The position numbers and the translations under genes are program-made. 64,000 bases of DNA from Achromobacter veterisilvae (GTDB taxonomy: Bacteria > Pseudomonadota > Gammaproteobacteria > Burkholderiales > Burkholderiaceae_B): positions 62,001-126,000 of the forward strand of contig NZ_UFQC01000001.1 in assembly GCF_900496975.1 (NCBI RefSeq). Direction: 5' to 3'. The notes beneath the pieces are model-generated. The model saw only the letters and a program-made list of their open reading frames with translations. It did no database searches and was not told the DNA's origin. Positions 14,815 through 23,262 of the stretch are shown here, piece after piece (position 1 is the first letter of the stretch; every line of letters starts with the position of its first letter).

Positions 14815-16305
14815 TTAGGAAGGCTGGTGGGCGGGACGCGGCAACAGGCGGCCCGGGTTGAACGTGCCGCGGGGGTCCAGCGCATGCTTGATGCGCTGCA
14901 TGACTTCCACGGATACGGCGGGTTTGAACTGCAGGAAGGCCTGCTGCTTGAGCCGGCCGATGCCGTGCTCGGCGGAGATCGATCCTCCCAGGCGCGCGGC
15001 CACGGCATGCACCACGTCGTGCACCGCGTCCTCGCGCGCCCGGAACGCGGCGTCGTCCATGCCGGCCGGCTTACTCTGGTTGTAATGAAGGTTGCCGTCG
15101 CCCACGTGTCCGAAGCACACGATCCGAATGCCGGGCATCAATGCCTCCAGCTCCGCGCCGGCCGCGGCGATGAATTCGGGAACGCGCGACACCGCGACGG
15201 AAATGTCGTGCTTGATGGACGGGCCGTCCAGCCGCTGGGCCTCCGGCACGTGCTCGCGCAGCGCCCACAGTTCGTGCGCCTGGCGGCCGGACGCCGCGAT
15301 CACCGCATCGGTGACAGCGCCGGCCTCCATGGCGGCTTCCAGCACGGCATGCACCGCGGGCTCGGGATCCATCCGCGCCGAGGTTTCCGAGACGTCGAAC
15401 AGCACCGACCACGGCGTATCCATGGTCAGCGGATTGCGCATGCCGTCGAGCGGATGCGCCAGCACCTGGACCAGCGTCTGGCGGCCGATGAGCTCGAAGG
15501 CGGTGACGCGCTCGCCCACGGCGCCGGTCAGGCGGGCCAGCAGGTCCACCGCCGCCTGCGGCGTGGGCACCGCGACCCAGGCGGTCACCACTTTGGCGGG
15601 CTGCGCGTACAGTTTGAACGACGCCGCCGTGACGACGCCCAGCGTTCCTTCCGCGCCGATGAATAACTGCTTGAGGTCGTAGCCGGTATTGTCCTTGCGC
15701 AGCGTGCCCAACTGGTCCAGCACGCTGCCGTCGGCCAGCACCACCTCCAGGCCCAGCGTCAGGTCGCGCGTATTGCCGTAGCGCAGCACCTGTTCGCCGC
15801 CCGCGTTCGTGGACACCACGCCGCCCACCGTGGCGCTGCCCTCGGACGCCAGGGACAAGGCGAACAGCCTGCCCACGCCGGCGGCCGCCTGCTGCGCCGC
15901 CAGGACGGTGCAGCCCGCCTCCAGCGTAATGCTGTTGTCCAGCGCGTCCACGCGCCGCACCGCCGCCATGCGGTCCAGGCTGAGCACCAATTCGCGGCCC
16001 GAGGCATCGGGCGTGGATCCGCCGACCAGCCCGGTATTGCCGCCCTGCGGCACCACCGCCACGCCATGGCGCGCGCACAGCGCCACCACGCGCGACACCT
16101 GCTCCGTGCAGGCAGGACGCGCCACGGCGAGCGCGGCGCCGGGGAAATTGCGGCGCCAGTCCGCCGTGTAGCGGGCGGTGTCCGCTACCCCGGTCAAGAC
16201 ATGGTCCTGGCCGACGATGGCGGCCAGCGCCGCCGGGAATGCATCGATCTGATTGGGCATAATGCTGTGGATCGCGCGGCCGGGCCCTGAACCCATCCTG
16301 CGCAA
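14815..16305 (-). CDS. FAD-linked D-2-hydroxyacid dehydrogenase (GlcD/D-2HGDH-like)
   Basis: A 496-residue flavoprotein of the vanillyl-alcohol oxidase/PCMH superfamily. The FAD pyrophosphate-binding region (VVPQGGNTGLVGGS, SEGSATVGGVVSTNAGG) is in the N-terminal third. The C-terminal FAD-oxidase domain has FGHVGDGNLHYN and SAEHGIGRLK. Members oxidise glycolate, D-lactate or D-2-hydroxyglutarate to 2-oxoacids. The preferred start is a TTG at 16305 with AGGAGG six bases upstream. In-frame ATGs at 16296 and 16260 are alternatives but have no well-spaced ribosome site. It is first in the leftward set, divergent from iclR, with an operator-like palindrome between them. Confidence 0.85.
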   Translation of the reverse strand: MRRMGSGPGRAIHSIMPNQIDAFPAALAAIVGQDHVLTGVADTARYTADWRRNFPGAALAVARPACTEQVSRVVALCARHGVAVVPQGGNTGLVGGSTPDASGRELVLSLDRMAAVRRVDALDNSITLEAGCTVLAAQQAAAGVGRLFALSLASEGSATVGGVVSTNAGGEQVLRYGNTRDLTLGLEVVLADGSVLDQLGTLRKDNTGYDLKQLFIGAEGTLGVVTAASFKLYAQPAKVVTAWVAVPTPQAAVDLLARLTGAVGERVTAFELIGRQTLVQVLAHPLDGMRNPLTMDTPWSVLFDVSETSARMDPEPAVHAVLEAAMEAGAVTDAVIAASGRQAHELWALREHVPEAQRLDGPSIKHDISVAVSRVPEFIAAAGAELEALMPGIRIVCFGHVGDGNLHYNQSKPAGMDDAAFRAREDAVHDVVHAVAARLGGSISAEHGIGRLKQQAFLQFKPAVSVEVMQRIKHALDPRGTFNPGRLLPRPAHQPS

Positions 16306-16360
16306 TGCTGGCCTCCTGGTGAATGAAGGCGGAAGTCCCTGGTCCGGTAGCCGCTTTTCA

Positions 16361-16394
16361 TTTCATTGATTAAAATATGTTTTATTGATCGAAA
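16361..16394. promoter_or_regulatory. Candidate IclR operator, site A
   Basis: Imperfect inverted repeat TTTCATTGATTAAAA (16361-16375), TATG, TTTTATTGATCGAAA (16380-16394), with 11 of 15 positions pairing. It lies between the divergent FAD-oxidase and iclR genes. The same half-site (TTTCATT...AAA / TTT...GAAA) recurs at 18553-18588 upstream of the MmgE/PrpD gene. A shared IclR-type operator is inferred. Confidence 0.6.
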
Positions 16395-16416
16395 CTATAA
16401 GGAAGCATAGGAAACC

Positions 16417-17145
16417 GTGTCAAGCGAGAAATCCCCTAAGCCGCCCGCCGGCGTGCTCGAACGCGGCATCTCCATCCTGGAGTGCTTCAGCGAGGACAGC
16501 CCGCGCCTGTCGCTGCGCGACCTGGCCGACCGCACCGGGCTGGACAAAGCCACCCTGCTGCGCCTGCTGGGCGTGTTCACCAAGGCGCGCATGATTCATC
16601 GCTACGACAGCAGCACCTACGCGCTGGGACCGGCGCTCCTGCACATGGGCATGCTGTATCGCGACACCTTCGACCTCGGTTCGCGCCTGCAGCCGGTGCT
16701 GCGCAACGTCATGGAGCAGACCGGCGAAACCGTGGCGGTCTACGTGCGCAGCGGCGACGACCGCATCTGCCTGTACCGCGAGAACACCTCCAAGGAAGTG
16801 CGCCACCATGTCGAAGTGGGCAAGCGGATCAGCCTGAAGGACGGCGGTTCGTCGGCGCACGTGCTGCGCGCCTACACCGGCGGTTCGACGCCGCTGGAAC
16901 GCGACATCCATGAAAAAGGCTATGCCATGACCCGCTCGGAACGGGTGGCGGAGATGGCGTCGGTGGCCGTCCCGGTCTTCGACGGCGACGATACCTTCGT
17001 CGGCGCGCTGGTGGTGCTGGGCCTGGCCTCGCGCCACAACGAGGCCGCGCAGCGCAAGGCCGTGGAGATCGCCCGCCACGAACTCGCGCAGCAGGGATTC
17101 CGCACCACCCCGCCCGCGGCCTGGACGCCGAAGGCCTGTCCCTGA
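16417..17145 (+). CDS. IclR-family transcriptional regulator
   Basis: A 242-residue IclR-type regulator. The winged helix-turn-helix is at about residues 12-65 (GISILECF, LSLRDLADRTGLDKATLLRLL), followed by the effector-binding GAF-like domain. The start is a GTG at 16417, preceded by AAGGAAG. It is divergent from the FAD-oxidase/lyase/Bug operon and convergent with the MmgE/PrpD gene. It probably controls both through the related palindromes at 16361-16394 and 18553-18588. IclR proteins may activate or repress; which applies cannot be read here. Confidence 0.9.
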   Translation: MSSEKSPKPPAGVLERGISILECFSEDSPRLSLRDLADRTGLDKATLLRLLGVFTKARMIHRYDSSTYALGPALLHMGMLYRDTFDLGSRLQPVLRNVMEQTGETVAVYVRSGDDRICLYRENTSKEVRHHVEVGKRISLKDGGSSAHVLRAYTGGSTPLERDIHEKGYAMTRSERVAEMASVAVPVFDGDDTFVGALVVLGLASRHNEAAQRKAVEIARHELAQQGFRTTPPAAWTPKACP

Positions 17146-17164
17146 GGCCGCGGCCCGCCTTCTG

Positions 17165-18544
17165 CTACGGCCTTGCAGGGCCGAACAGCGCCGGCGGCGG
17201 CGCGCAGGCCTCGCCGTCCTGCCCGGTGTCGATGAAGCGTTCGCACCAGGCCACGATGGCCGCGGCCGAAGCGTCGTCCATCATGGGCGCGAAGGCGCGC
17301 ATGCGCGCCTGCAGCGCGGTCCAGGTGTAGGGGTCTTCCGGATCGCCCCGGCGCAGCTTTCTCAGCGCCTCGAGCTTGCGGCCGTTCTTCAGCGTCAGCG
17401 TGACGCGGCTGGGGCGCAGCCGCGGAAATTCCCGTTGGAACTCCTCGCTGGTCCGCACCGTGATACGCCGCGCCATGGCCAGCAGCTCGTCCGCCTGCAG
17501 ATCGGGCGCCTCCATGTCCTCGATGCCCAGCTTGCCCGACAGCAGCAGGCGCGCAGCCACGTAGCGCAGGCTGAAGCAGGTCTCGGCGGGCTTGGCGGGC
17601 CAGTCCACGCCCGCGATCTTGAGCGCGTGCGTGAAGATCTCCACGTCCACCGACTCGATTTCATCCGGCGCCGTGCCGTGGGCGTCCAGCAGGTCGCGGA
17701 TCGCGTCCAGCGGCGTGAATAGCTGGGCGCAGCAAGGCCAGGCCTTGATGGTGGCGGTATTCAGCCGCTCCGGCGCGTCCAGGCCGCCGTCCAGCGCGTT
17801 TAGCGGGCCGTCTCCTCCCAGCAGCCGGTACAGCCCGCGCGCGCCCGTGACGTAGCGGCGCGCCCCGGGCAGGCCCGCGCGCGCCGCATAGGCCGCCGCC
17901 ATCCCGTTGCGCACGGCAAAGGCCGGGTGCAGCGACTTGGACTCATGCGCGCCGTCGTCCACCAGTTGCCACAGGCCCGCGGCCTGCGTGGCGCCGATGC
18001 CCAGCGCGTGGTGCAGTTGCGCGGACGGCAGGCCCAGCGCCACGCCCGCGGCCGCCGCCGCGCCGGTGGCGCCCGCCGTCGCCGTGGCATGGAAGCCGGC
18101 CGCATGTCCGGCGCCCAAGGCCTCGCCCACCCGCAAGCACACTTCATAGCCCGCGATGATCCCATCCGCGACCTGGCGTCGGGTCAACGCACCGCCAGCC
18201 GCCAGGGCCAGCACCGGCGTGATCGACACCACGCCCGGATGCAGCATGGCGGCGCGATGCGCATCGTCGATCTCGCGGATATGCGCGATGGCGGCATTGG
18301 CGAACGCCGCGCCGTTCGCGTTCATTGCCGCATGGCCGAACACCGGCGCCGCCCCGTGGCCGGGGTGGCAGTCTTCGGCCACGCGGCGGTACCGGTCCGC
18401 CGCGGCGGCGTGGCCGGCGGACCAGCCCGCCGTGAACCAGTCCAGCAAGGCCTGGGCCAGCCGCTCGCGCGTGCTCGGGACGATGGCCTGCCGGCGCAGG
18501 CGGGAAAGGTGGGCGACGAGTCTGGCTTCAGGGGAATCGTTCAT
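17165..18544 (-). CDS. MmgE/PrpD-family protein
   Basis: About 459 residues, MmgE/PrpD superfamily. Known members are 2-methylcitrate dehydratase, cis-aconitate decarboxylase and iminodisuccinate epimerase, acting on polycarboxylates. The fold is supported by helical segments such as HIREIDDAHRAAMLHPGVV and GIGATQAAGL, and by the C-terminal RRITVRTSEEFQREFPRLRPSRV region. An ATG at 18559 is also in frame but lies inside a palindrome; the ATG at 18544 is preferred. No methylcitrate cycle genes are nearby, so a PrpD role is unlikely. With a fumarase/aspartase-type lyase under what seems the same regulator, an epimerase or dehydratase of the same pathway is the best inference. Confidence 0.82.
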   Translation of the reverse strand: MNDSPEARLVAHLSRLRRQAIVPSTRERLAQALLDWFTAGWSAGHAAAADRYRRVAEDCHPGHGAAPVFGHAAMNANGAAFANAAIAHIREIDDAHRAAMLHPGVVSITPVLALAAGGALTRRQVADGIIAGYEVCLRVGEALGAGHAAGFHATATAGATGAAAAAGVALGLPSAQLHHALGIGATQAAGLWQLVDDGAHESKSLHPAFAVRNGMAAAYAARAGLPGARRYVTGARGLYRLLGGDGPLNALDGGLDAPERLNTATIKAWPCCAQLFTPLDAIRDLLDAHGTAPDEIESVDVEIFTHALKIAGVDWPAKPAETCFSLRYVAARLLLSGKLGIEDMEAPDLQADELLAMARRITVRTSEEFQREFPRLRPSRVTLTLKNGRKLEALRKLRRGDPEDPYTWTALQARMRAFAPMMDDASAAAIVAWCERFIDTGQDGEACAPPPALFGPARP

Positions 18545-18552
18545 GGTCAGTT

Positions 18553-18588
18553 GTTTCATTTAATAAACTAGATTTTATTTAATGAAAC
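18553..18588. promoter_or_regulatory. Candidate IclR operator, site B
   Basis: Near-perfect inverted repeat GTTTCATTTAATAAA (18553-18567), CTAGAT, TTTATTTAATGAAAC (18574-18588), with 14 of 15 positions pairing. It lies directly upstream of the leftward MmgE/PrpD gene and overlaps the alternative ATG at 18559. Half-sites match those of site A next to iclR. Confidence 0.65.
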
Positions 18589-18779
18589 TCTACACCAATC
18601 ATTCCCGTTGGGTAAATCGCGCCCGCATATCGCTGCGGCGCACGCATTCCTCCCCTTGCGCGAGCCTGTTTTCAAGCCTAAATTTACCGATACCGCTTAT
18701 CGCTCGCCCTCATGAGCGAACCGCGTGCATGGCGTCAGAAGGTTGTTTTTCTATCTCTGTTCCCTTGAGGAGCGATGCG

Positions 18780-19163
18780 ATGAAAGTGAAACACCTGTTC
18801 GGTCCGGCAGCCCTGGTCCTCTCGCTGCTGGTCGCCACTCCCGGCACGGCGGCAACGCCCGAGGGAGCCCCCATCATCACCGGCAAGCAGTGGACGGAGT
18901 CCGACGCGAATCTGAAGAAAGCCTACCTCCTGGGCATGGCGAATCTTCTTCAAGTGGAGCAGGCCTACCAACGGCGCCACGCCCCCACCGACGCCCAGAC
19001 GCTCATCCCGCGCTTTGCCAGGGGACTCCAGGAGCAGACCCTGGACTCCGTGCGCGAAAGCCTGGACAACTGGTATGCGGCGAATCCCGCGAAGCTGGAC
19101 CGCCCGGTGGTTGAAACCCTCTGGTTCGAAATCGTCGTGCCCGGCACGAAACGCGCGCCCTAG
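18780..19163 (+). CDS. Small exported protein of unknown function
   Basis: A 127-residue protein with a clear Sec signal: Lys-rich start, hydrophobic core to about residue 18, then a likely cleavage after GTAA near residue 24. The mature part is helical and charged, with no cysteine. GAGGAG lies about eight bases upstream of the ATG at 18780. The next gene, a lipoprotein, starts nine bases after its stop, so they form a pair. I do not recognise the family. The ITGKQW...LKKAYLLGM layout faintly recalls small periplasmic Rap1a/Tai-like proteins, but the usual cysteines are missing. Confidence 0.6.
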   Translation: MKVKHLFGPAALVLSLLVATPGTAATPEGAPIITGKQWTESDANLKKAYLLGMANLLQVEQAYQRRHAPTDAQTLIPRFARGLQEQTLDSVRESLDNWYAANPAKLDRPVVETLWFEIVVPGTKRAP

Positions 19164-19172
19164 GAGTCCGCC

Positions 19173-19391
19173 ATGAAAATGATCAGATCGATAGTCATCG
19201 GCATTGCGATGGTTTCGTTTGCCGGCTGCACGAACATGAGCTCCAAGCAGCAGGGCACCCTGTCGGGCGCGGCCATCGGCGCCGCCGCCGGCGCGGGCAT
19301 CGCCGCGATCGCGGGCGGCAGCGGATGGACGGGCGCCGCCATCGGCGGCGTCGCGGGCGGCATCGCGGGCAACATCTACGGCGGGCATTGA
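19173..19391 (+). CDS. Glycine-zipper lipoprotein
   Basis: A 72-residue lipoprotein with lipobox FAGC (lipidated Cys19) and a C-terminal repeat of small residues (GAAIGAAAGAG, GWTGAAIGG, AGGIAGNIYGG). This is a glycine-zipper outer-membrane-associated domain like that of SlyB/OsmB-type proteins. AGGAG lies eight bases before the ATG. Likely a structural envelope protein, cotranscribed with the preceding exported protein. Exact role unknown. Confidence 0.75.
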   Translation: MKMIRSIVIGIAMVSFAGCTNMSSKQQGTLSGAAIGAAAGAGIAAIAGGSGWTGAAIGGVAGGIAGNIYGGH

Positions 19392-19396
19392 CCCTG

Positions 19397-19483
19397 CCCG
19401 CCGCGGCCGGTCCCGGATCGGCCGCGGCGGGTGGCGGGCCGTGGATCCAGGCGCAGACATTGCCGGAACCCCGGCAATGTCTG
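19397..19483. terminator. Double hairpin between convergent units
   Basis: Hairpin one: perfect 13-base arms CCCGCCGCGGCCG (19397-19409) and CGGCCGCGGCGGG (19419-19431). Hairpin two: perfect 13-base arms CAGACATTGCCGG (19454-19466) and CCGGCAATGTCTG (19471-19483) around AACC. They separate the rightward lipoprotein gene from the leftward YceI gene and probably stop transcription from both sides. Confidence 0.7.
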
Positions 19484-19560
19484 GCGCTCTAAGTTATTGT
19501 CAGCAAACAGTTATTTGACCGTTGATGGCTGGGCGCCCTCTTCTTCTTGCGATGGCGCGC

Positions 19561-20151
19561 TCAGCGCGCCGCGTCGGCCAAGGCCTCGACGGTAATACGC
19601 AGCGCGACGTCGTCGCTGACGCCGGGCGCGTATGCGTCCACGCCGAAATCGCTGCGCTTGACCACCGTGGACGCATCGAAGCCGATCGCCGGCCGCTGGG
19701 CCCTCGGGTGCACGCCAGCCTTGTTCTGCCTGGCCTCCAGCACGACGGGCTTCTCCCGGTCCTTGATGCGCAGTTTGCCGTGGATCAGCAGCAGCCCGTT
19801 GCCCTTGTCCTCGACGGAAGTGCTTTCGAAGCCGATGGCGGGATACTTGCCGGCCTCGAAGAACTCCGGCCCCCGCAGCATTTCGTCCAGTTTGGGAATG
19901 TGCGAAGTGAAATTCGTCAGCGGCACGTCCAGCTTGACGGACGAGGCGGAAAGGTTGGCGGCGTCGTAGCGGACCACGCCCTGTATGCCTCCGGCATGCG
20001 CCGACGGCGTGGAGAAGCCCAGGTGGCTCCACGTCACCACCACTTCCGTGTGTTCCGGGTCGATGCGATAGTCCACGCCCGCGGCGAAGGCCTGTGCGGC
20101 GCCGCCGGCCAGCGCGGCCGCCAGCAGCAATCGGTTGATGCAGGTTTTCAT
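19561..20151 (-). CDS. YceI-family periplasmic lipid-binding protein
   Basis: A 196-residue YceI-family protein: Sec signal cleaved near residue 23, then the lipocalin-like domain start YRIDPEHTEVVVTWSHLGFS. Later motifs include VPLTNFTSHIPKLDEMLRGPEFF and FESTSVE. YceI proteins bind isoprenoid or amphiphilic ligands in a beta-barrel and are secreted to the periplasm. The gene is alone on its strand; the next leftward gene (20219-20896) ends 67 bases upstream. Specific ligand unknown. Confidence 0.88.
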   Translation of the reverse strand: MKTCINRLLLAAALAGGAAQAFAAGVDYRIDPEHTEVVVTWSHLGFSTPSAHAGGIQGVVRYDAANLSASSVKLDVPLTNFTSHIPKLDEMLRGPEFFEAGKYPAIGFESTSVEDKGNGLLLIHGKLRIKDREKPVVLEARQNKAGVHPRAQRPAIGFDASTVVKRSDFGVDAYAPGVSDDVALRITVEALADAAR

Positions 20152-20218
20152 GGGGATCCTGAGTGGTTGGAAAGCCGCCCGGGGCCAGGCTCCCGGACGG
20201 TGAACCGCGGGACGCGGA

Positions 20219-20896
20219 TCAGCGCTGCGAATCCAGCACTTCGTTATTCTTCACCACTTCCTGGGCTTTGCCATAGCTTTCGATCAACAATTGGTACGAC
20301 GGGAACACCTTGGTGTAGACCTCGGCCCATTGCAGCGCGTCCTCGCGGTTCCAGGTTTTCTGCAATTCGGACGCCACGGCGGCGGTGTCCATCGGCACCA
20401 CGCCCGCCTGCACCACGCGCGCCAGCGTGATCTCCTGCGCCATCTTGCTGTAGGTGCCGGAGGCGTCGACCACCGCGAACACCTTGTAGCCCGCGGCGAC
20501 GGCGCTGATGGCGGGAAACGCCATGCACACGCTGGTGATCGTGCCGGCGATGATGAGCGTCTTGCGGCCCGTGGCCTTGACGGCCTCGACGAACTCGGGA
20601 TTGTCCCAGGCGTTGATCTCGCCCTTGCGAGCGACGTACCGCGCATGCGGCGCATTGGCATGGATTTCCGGGATCAGCGGGCCGTTAGGACCCTGCGGCA
20701 CGGAGGCCGTGGTGATGACCGGCAGCTTGGCCAGGGTGGCCATGGAGGCCAGCGCGGCGGCCCGGGCGCGAAGCTCGGGCATGGGCATGTCGCCCACGGT
20801 CTGGAACAGGCCGCTCTGGTGGTCGATCAGCAGCATGACGGCGTCGTCGGGATCGATGACGGGACGCTGGCCGTTGAAGTTGGCGGGTGCAGACAT
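20219..20896 (-). CDS. Isochorismatase-family (YcaC-like) hydrolase
   Basis: A 225-residue cysteine hydrolase of the isochorismatase superfamily, YcaC-like. The catalytic triad is visible: Asp25 (LLIDHQSG), Lys91 (ARKGEINAW) and Cys124 (TITSVCMAF, with the preceding cis-peptide region). Enzymes of this fold hydrolyse amides such as nicotinamide or carbamoyl compounds; the YcaC group has no settled substrate. AAGGAG precedes the ATG at 20896. It stands alone, with a 148-base gap to the next marked element upstream. Confidence 0.85.
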   Translation of the reverse strand: MSAPANFNGQRPVIDPDDAVMLLIDHQSGLFQTVGDMPMPELRARAAALASMATLAKLPVITTASVPQGPNGPLIPEIHANAPHARYVARKGEINAWDNPEFVEAVKATGRKTLIIAGTITSVCMAFPAISAVAAGYKVFAVVDASGTYSKMAQEITLARVVQAGVVPMDTAAVASELQKTWNREDALQWAEVYTKVFPSYQLLIESYGKAQEVVKNNEVLDSQR

Positions 20897-21044
20897 GGAG
20901 TTCTCCTTTGAGAATCGACGGCGGTGTGCCGAACAGGAAAGCCGGATGGCTGCACGAATAATAAAAATGGAACAAACTTGGCGGTAGACCGATTTTTCGT
21001 TATCAGTGTTCTATTTTTGACACTAAAAGCACGCGTAGCGGATT

Positions 21045-21078
21045 GCCAGCCGGTCTTGATCGTGGAAGACCGGCTGGC
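21045..21078. terminator. Rho-independent-like hairpin after panE-like gene
   Basis: Perfect 13-base arms GCCAGCCGGTCTT (21045-21057) and AAGACCGGCTGGC (21066-21078) with an 8-base loop, 42 bases past the stop of the leftward 21120-22049 gene. It likely ends the tartrate-type operon. No terminal U tract on the minus strand. Confidence 0.6.
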
Positions 21079-21119
21079 CACCCGGAACCGGGCGGTGGCG
21101 GCATTGAATAGAACGAAGG

Positions 21120-22049
21120 CTAGGTCCGGCCGCTGCTGAATCCGCTCTCCCGCTGCTTGACCAGCCGCGTCAGCGTTTCGTTCACCGGCGCCGACAGGCC
21201 CGCCTTGCGCGCCTGGACCGGAATGGCGCCATTGATGTAGTCGATCTCGCTGACGCGTCCGTGTTCGTGATCCAGCAGCACCGAAGGCTTGGCGTCGCGG
21301 ATGCGCTCGCCGAACGCGCGCACGTGCGCGACGGGATCGTCCACCTGTATCGGTATCCCCAGGGCGCGCGCGACGGCCCAGGCTTCGGCCGCGGCCGCCT
21401 GGCTGACGGCGCCGACGTCCGGGTCGTCCATCGCCGCGCCGACCGTCATGCCGGTGAGCGCGCACGGCGCGCTGTAGGCGACGTTGCAGATCAGCTTTTC
21501 CCATTGCATCGCGGGCAGGTTGTCGACCGCCTGCGCGTTGAAACCGGCATCGCTCCACACCGCGGCGATGTCCGCCAGCCGTTCCGCCGGCATGCCGGCA
21601 TACGCGCCCATGCGCACCGCCGACATGCCGTTGTGGTGGACGTGGCCCGGCCCGGACAGCGATGCGCCGAAAGCGGCGGCGATGCCGACCGCCAGCCGGT
21701 CCGCGCCGATGGCTTGCGCCACGCTGTCGGCGCTGCCCAGGCCGTTCTGTATGGTCAGCACCGACGTGTCCGGCCCCAGCATGGCCCGCGCCTGGGCGGC
21801 CGCGCTGCCCGCCTGCGCCGCCTTGACCGCGATGATGATGAGGTCGACCGGCTCGGCGGGCGCCTCCCGATAGGCGCGCACCCGCGCGACGCGGTCTCCG
21901 CTGGCGCCTTCGACGCGCAAGCCCCGGGCAGCCATCGCCTCGACGTGTTCCGCCCAGTGGTCGATGGCCAGCACGTCGTGCCCGCCGGCCGCCAGCAGTC
22001 CGGCGTATACGGAGCCCATGGCTCCGCAACCCATAATCGCAATCTTCAT
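21120..22049 (-). CDS. Ketopantoate reductase-family dehydrogenase
   Basis: A 309-residue NAD(P)-dependent reductase of the PanE/ApbA family. The Rossmann motif MGCGAMGSVYAG is at residues 6-17. The catalytic Lys is in the MQWEKLICN segment, and the C-terminal family motif HEHGRVSEIDYINGAI is present. True PanE makes pantoate. Here the gene is last in a leftward operon with a Bug receptor and a tartrate dehydratase, so it more likely reduces or oxidises a pathway 2-oxo or hydroxy acid. The ATG at 22049 is the best start; the frame extends seven codons upstream. Confidence 0.8.
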   Translation of the reverse strand: MKIAIMGCGAMGSVYAGLLAAGGHDVLAIDHWAEHVEAMAARGLRVEGASGDRVARVRAYREAPAEPVDLIIIAVKAAQAGSAAAQARAMLGPDTSVLTIQNGLGSADSVAQAIGADRLAVGIAAAFGASLSGPGHVHHNGMSAVRMGAYAGMPAERLADIAAVWSDAGFNAQAVDNLPAMQWEKLICNVAYSAPCALTGMTVGAAMDDPDVGAVSQAAAAEAWAVARALGIPIQVDDPVAHVRAFGERIRDAKPSVLLDHEHGRVSEIDYINGAIPVQARKAGLSAPVNETLTRLVKQRESGFSSGRT

Positions 22050-22062
22050 GATGTCCGCTTCC

Positions 22063-23241
22063 TCAAGCACCGCCCGTTGCCAGCGCCGCGATGTATGGCG
22101 CCAGCTCCTGTTTCTGTTCCAGCCCGAATCCCGGAGCGTCCGTCGGACGCACCTGTCCCGCTCCCAGCGCGCACTGCGGGGGATAGCCGCCGAACGGCTG
22201 GAATACGCCCGGATAGGCTTCGCACCCGCCCAGGCCCAGGCCGGCCGCGATATGCAGATTGATCAGGTGGCCGCCGTGCGGATGCAGACTGCCGCGCGAA
22301 AATCCCGCCGCCTCCACGGCGGCCAGCATACGCAGGTATTCCGTCAGCCCGTATGCCAGCCCGGCGTCCATCTGCAGGACGTCGGTGGCGGGCCGCAAGC
22401 CGCCGAACTGCAGCAGGTTGTTCACGTCCTGCAGCGAGAACAGGTTCTCGCCCGTCGCGATCGGACCGGCATACGACTGGGCTATCCGGCTGTTCAGGGC
22501 GTAGTCGAGGGGATCCCCGATCTCTTCATACCAGCGCAGTCCGTAAGGTTCAAGGGCGCGCGCATAGGCAAGCGCGGTCTCCAGGTCGAAGCGCCCGTTG
22601 GCGTCGACGGCCAGGTTGGCGCCCTCGCCCGCCACGGCCAGCGCGGCGTCGATGCGCGCCAGGTCCTCGGACAGGGTCGCGCCGCCGATCTTCATCTTGA
22701 ACTTGACGAACCCCTGGTCGCGATACGCCCGGAACTCGTCCTTCAGGCGGCGCACGGCGTCGCCGCTGTCGTAGTAATAGCCGCCGGCCGCATAGACCTG
22801 CGCCGCGCCGTCGCCGGCGGCGCGCCCGACGTGGCGCGCGATGCCGCGGTAGGCGGGTTCGTCCCGGAGTTTGGCGTTCAGGTCCCAGAATGCCAGTTCC
22901 AGCGCCCCGACAGCCGCGGCCCGGTCGCCATGGCCGCCGGGCTTTTCATTGCGCATCATCACGGCGCTGGCGCGCCCGGGGTCGAACGCCGTGCCGGCTT
23001 CATTCAGCAGCGCGTGCGGCGGCGCCGCCAGCAGGCGGGGAATGAAGCGTTCGCGCAACAGGCCCGGCTGCGCGTAGCGGCCGATGGAATCGAAGGCATA
23101 GCCGATGACCGGCCGGCCATTGCGCACGGTGTCGCTCACCAGCGCGACCAGCGACACCGTGTGTTCGGCGAAGTTGACCAGCGAATTCGATAGGTTGCCC
23201 TGCAAGGGAATGGCTGTTTCTCGTATGGCGGTGATGCGCAT
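22063..23241 (-). CDS. tarD: D(-)-tartrate dehydratase, enolase superfamily
   Basis: A 392-residue enolase-superfamily enzyme that strongly resembles the Bradyrhizobium D-tartrate dehydratase as I remember it. The KxK pair is Lys182/Lys184 (FKMKIGG). Metal ligands are Asp213 (AVDANGRF), Glu239 (WYEE) and Glu265 (ATGENLF), and the base His322 is in HPHGGH. Further shared blocks are RYAQPGLLRERF, NEKPGGHGDR, AAGGYYYDSG and DPLDYALNS. It eliminates water from D-tartrate to give oxaloacetate. Its stop is 13 bases before the panE-like start, and a Bug receptor precedes it. Expression should respond to the LacI regulator through the operator at 24299-24312. Confidence 0.88.
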   Translation of the reverse strand: MRITAIRETAIPLQGNLSNSLVNFAEHTVSLVALVSDTVRNGRPVIGYAFDSIGRYAQPGLLRERFIPRLLAAPPHALLNEAGTAFDPGRASAVMMRNEKPGGHGDRAAAVGALELAFWDLNAKLRDEPAYRGIARHVGRAAGDGAAQVYAAGGYYYDSGDAVRRLKDEFRAYRDQGFVKFKMKIGGATLSEDLARIDAALAVAGEGANLAVDANGRFDLETALAYARALEPYGLRWYEEIGDPLDYALNSRIAQSYAGPIATGENLFSLQDVNNLLQFGGLRPATDVLQMDAGLAYGLTEYLRMLAAVEAAGFSRGSLHPHGGHLINLHIAAGLGLGGCEAYPGVFQPFGGYPPQCALGAGQVRPTDAPGFGLEQKQELAPYIAALATGGA

Positions 23242-23262
23242 GGATAGACCGTCGGATGGGGG

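Noticed and set aside
17165..18544. 2-methylcitrate dehydratase prpD
   Set aside because: No prpB, prpC or acnM genes adjacent, and the apparent operator is shared with an unrelated lyase operon.
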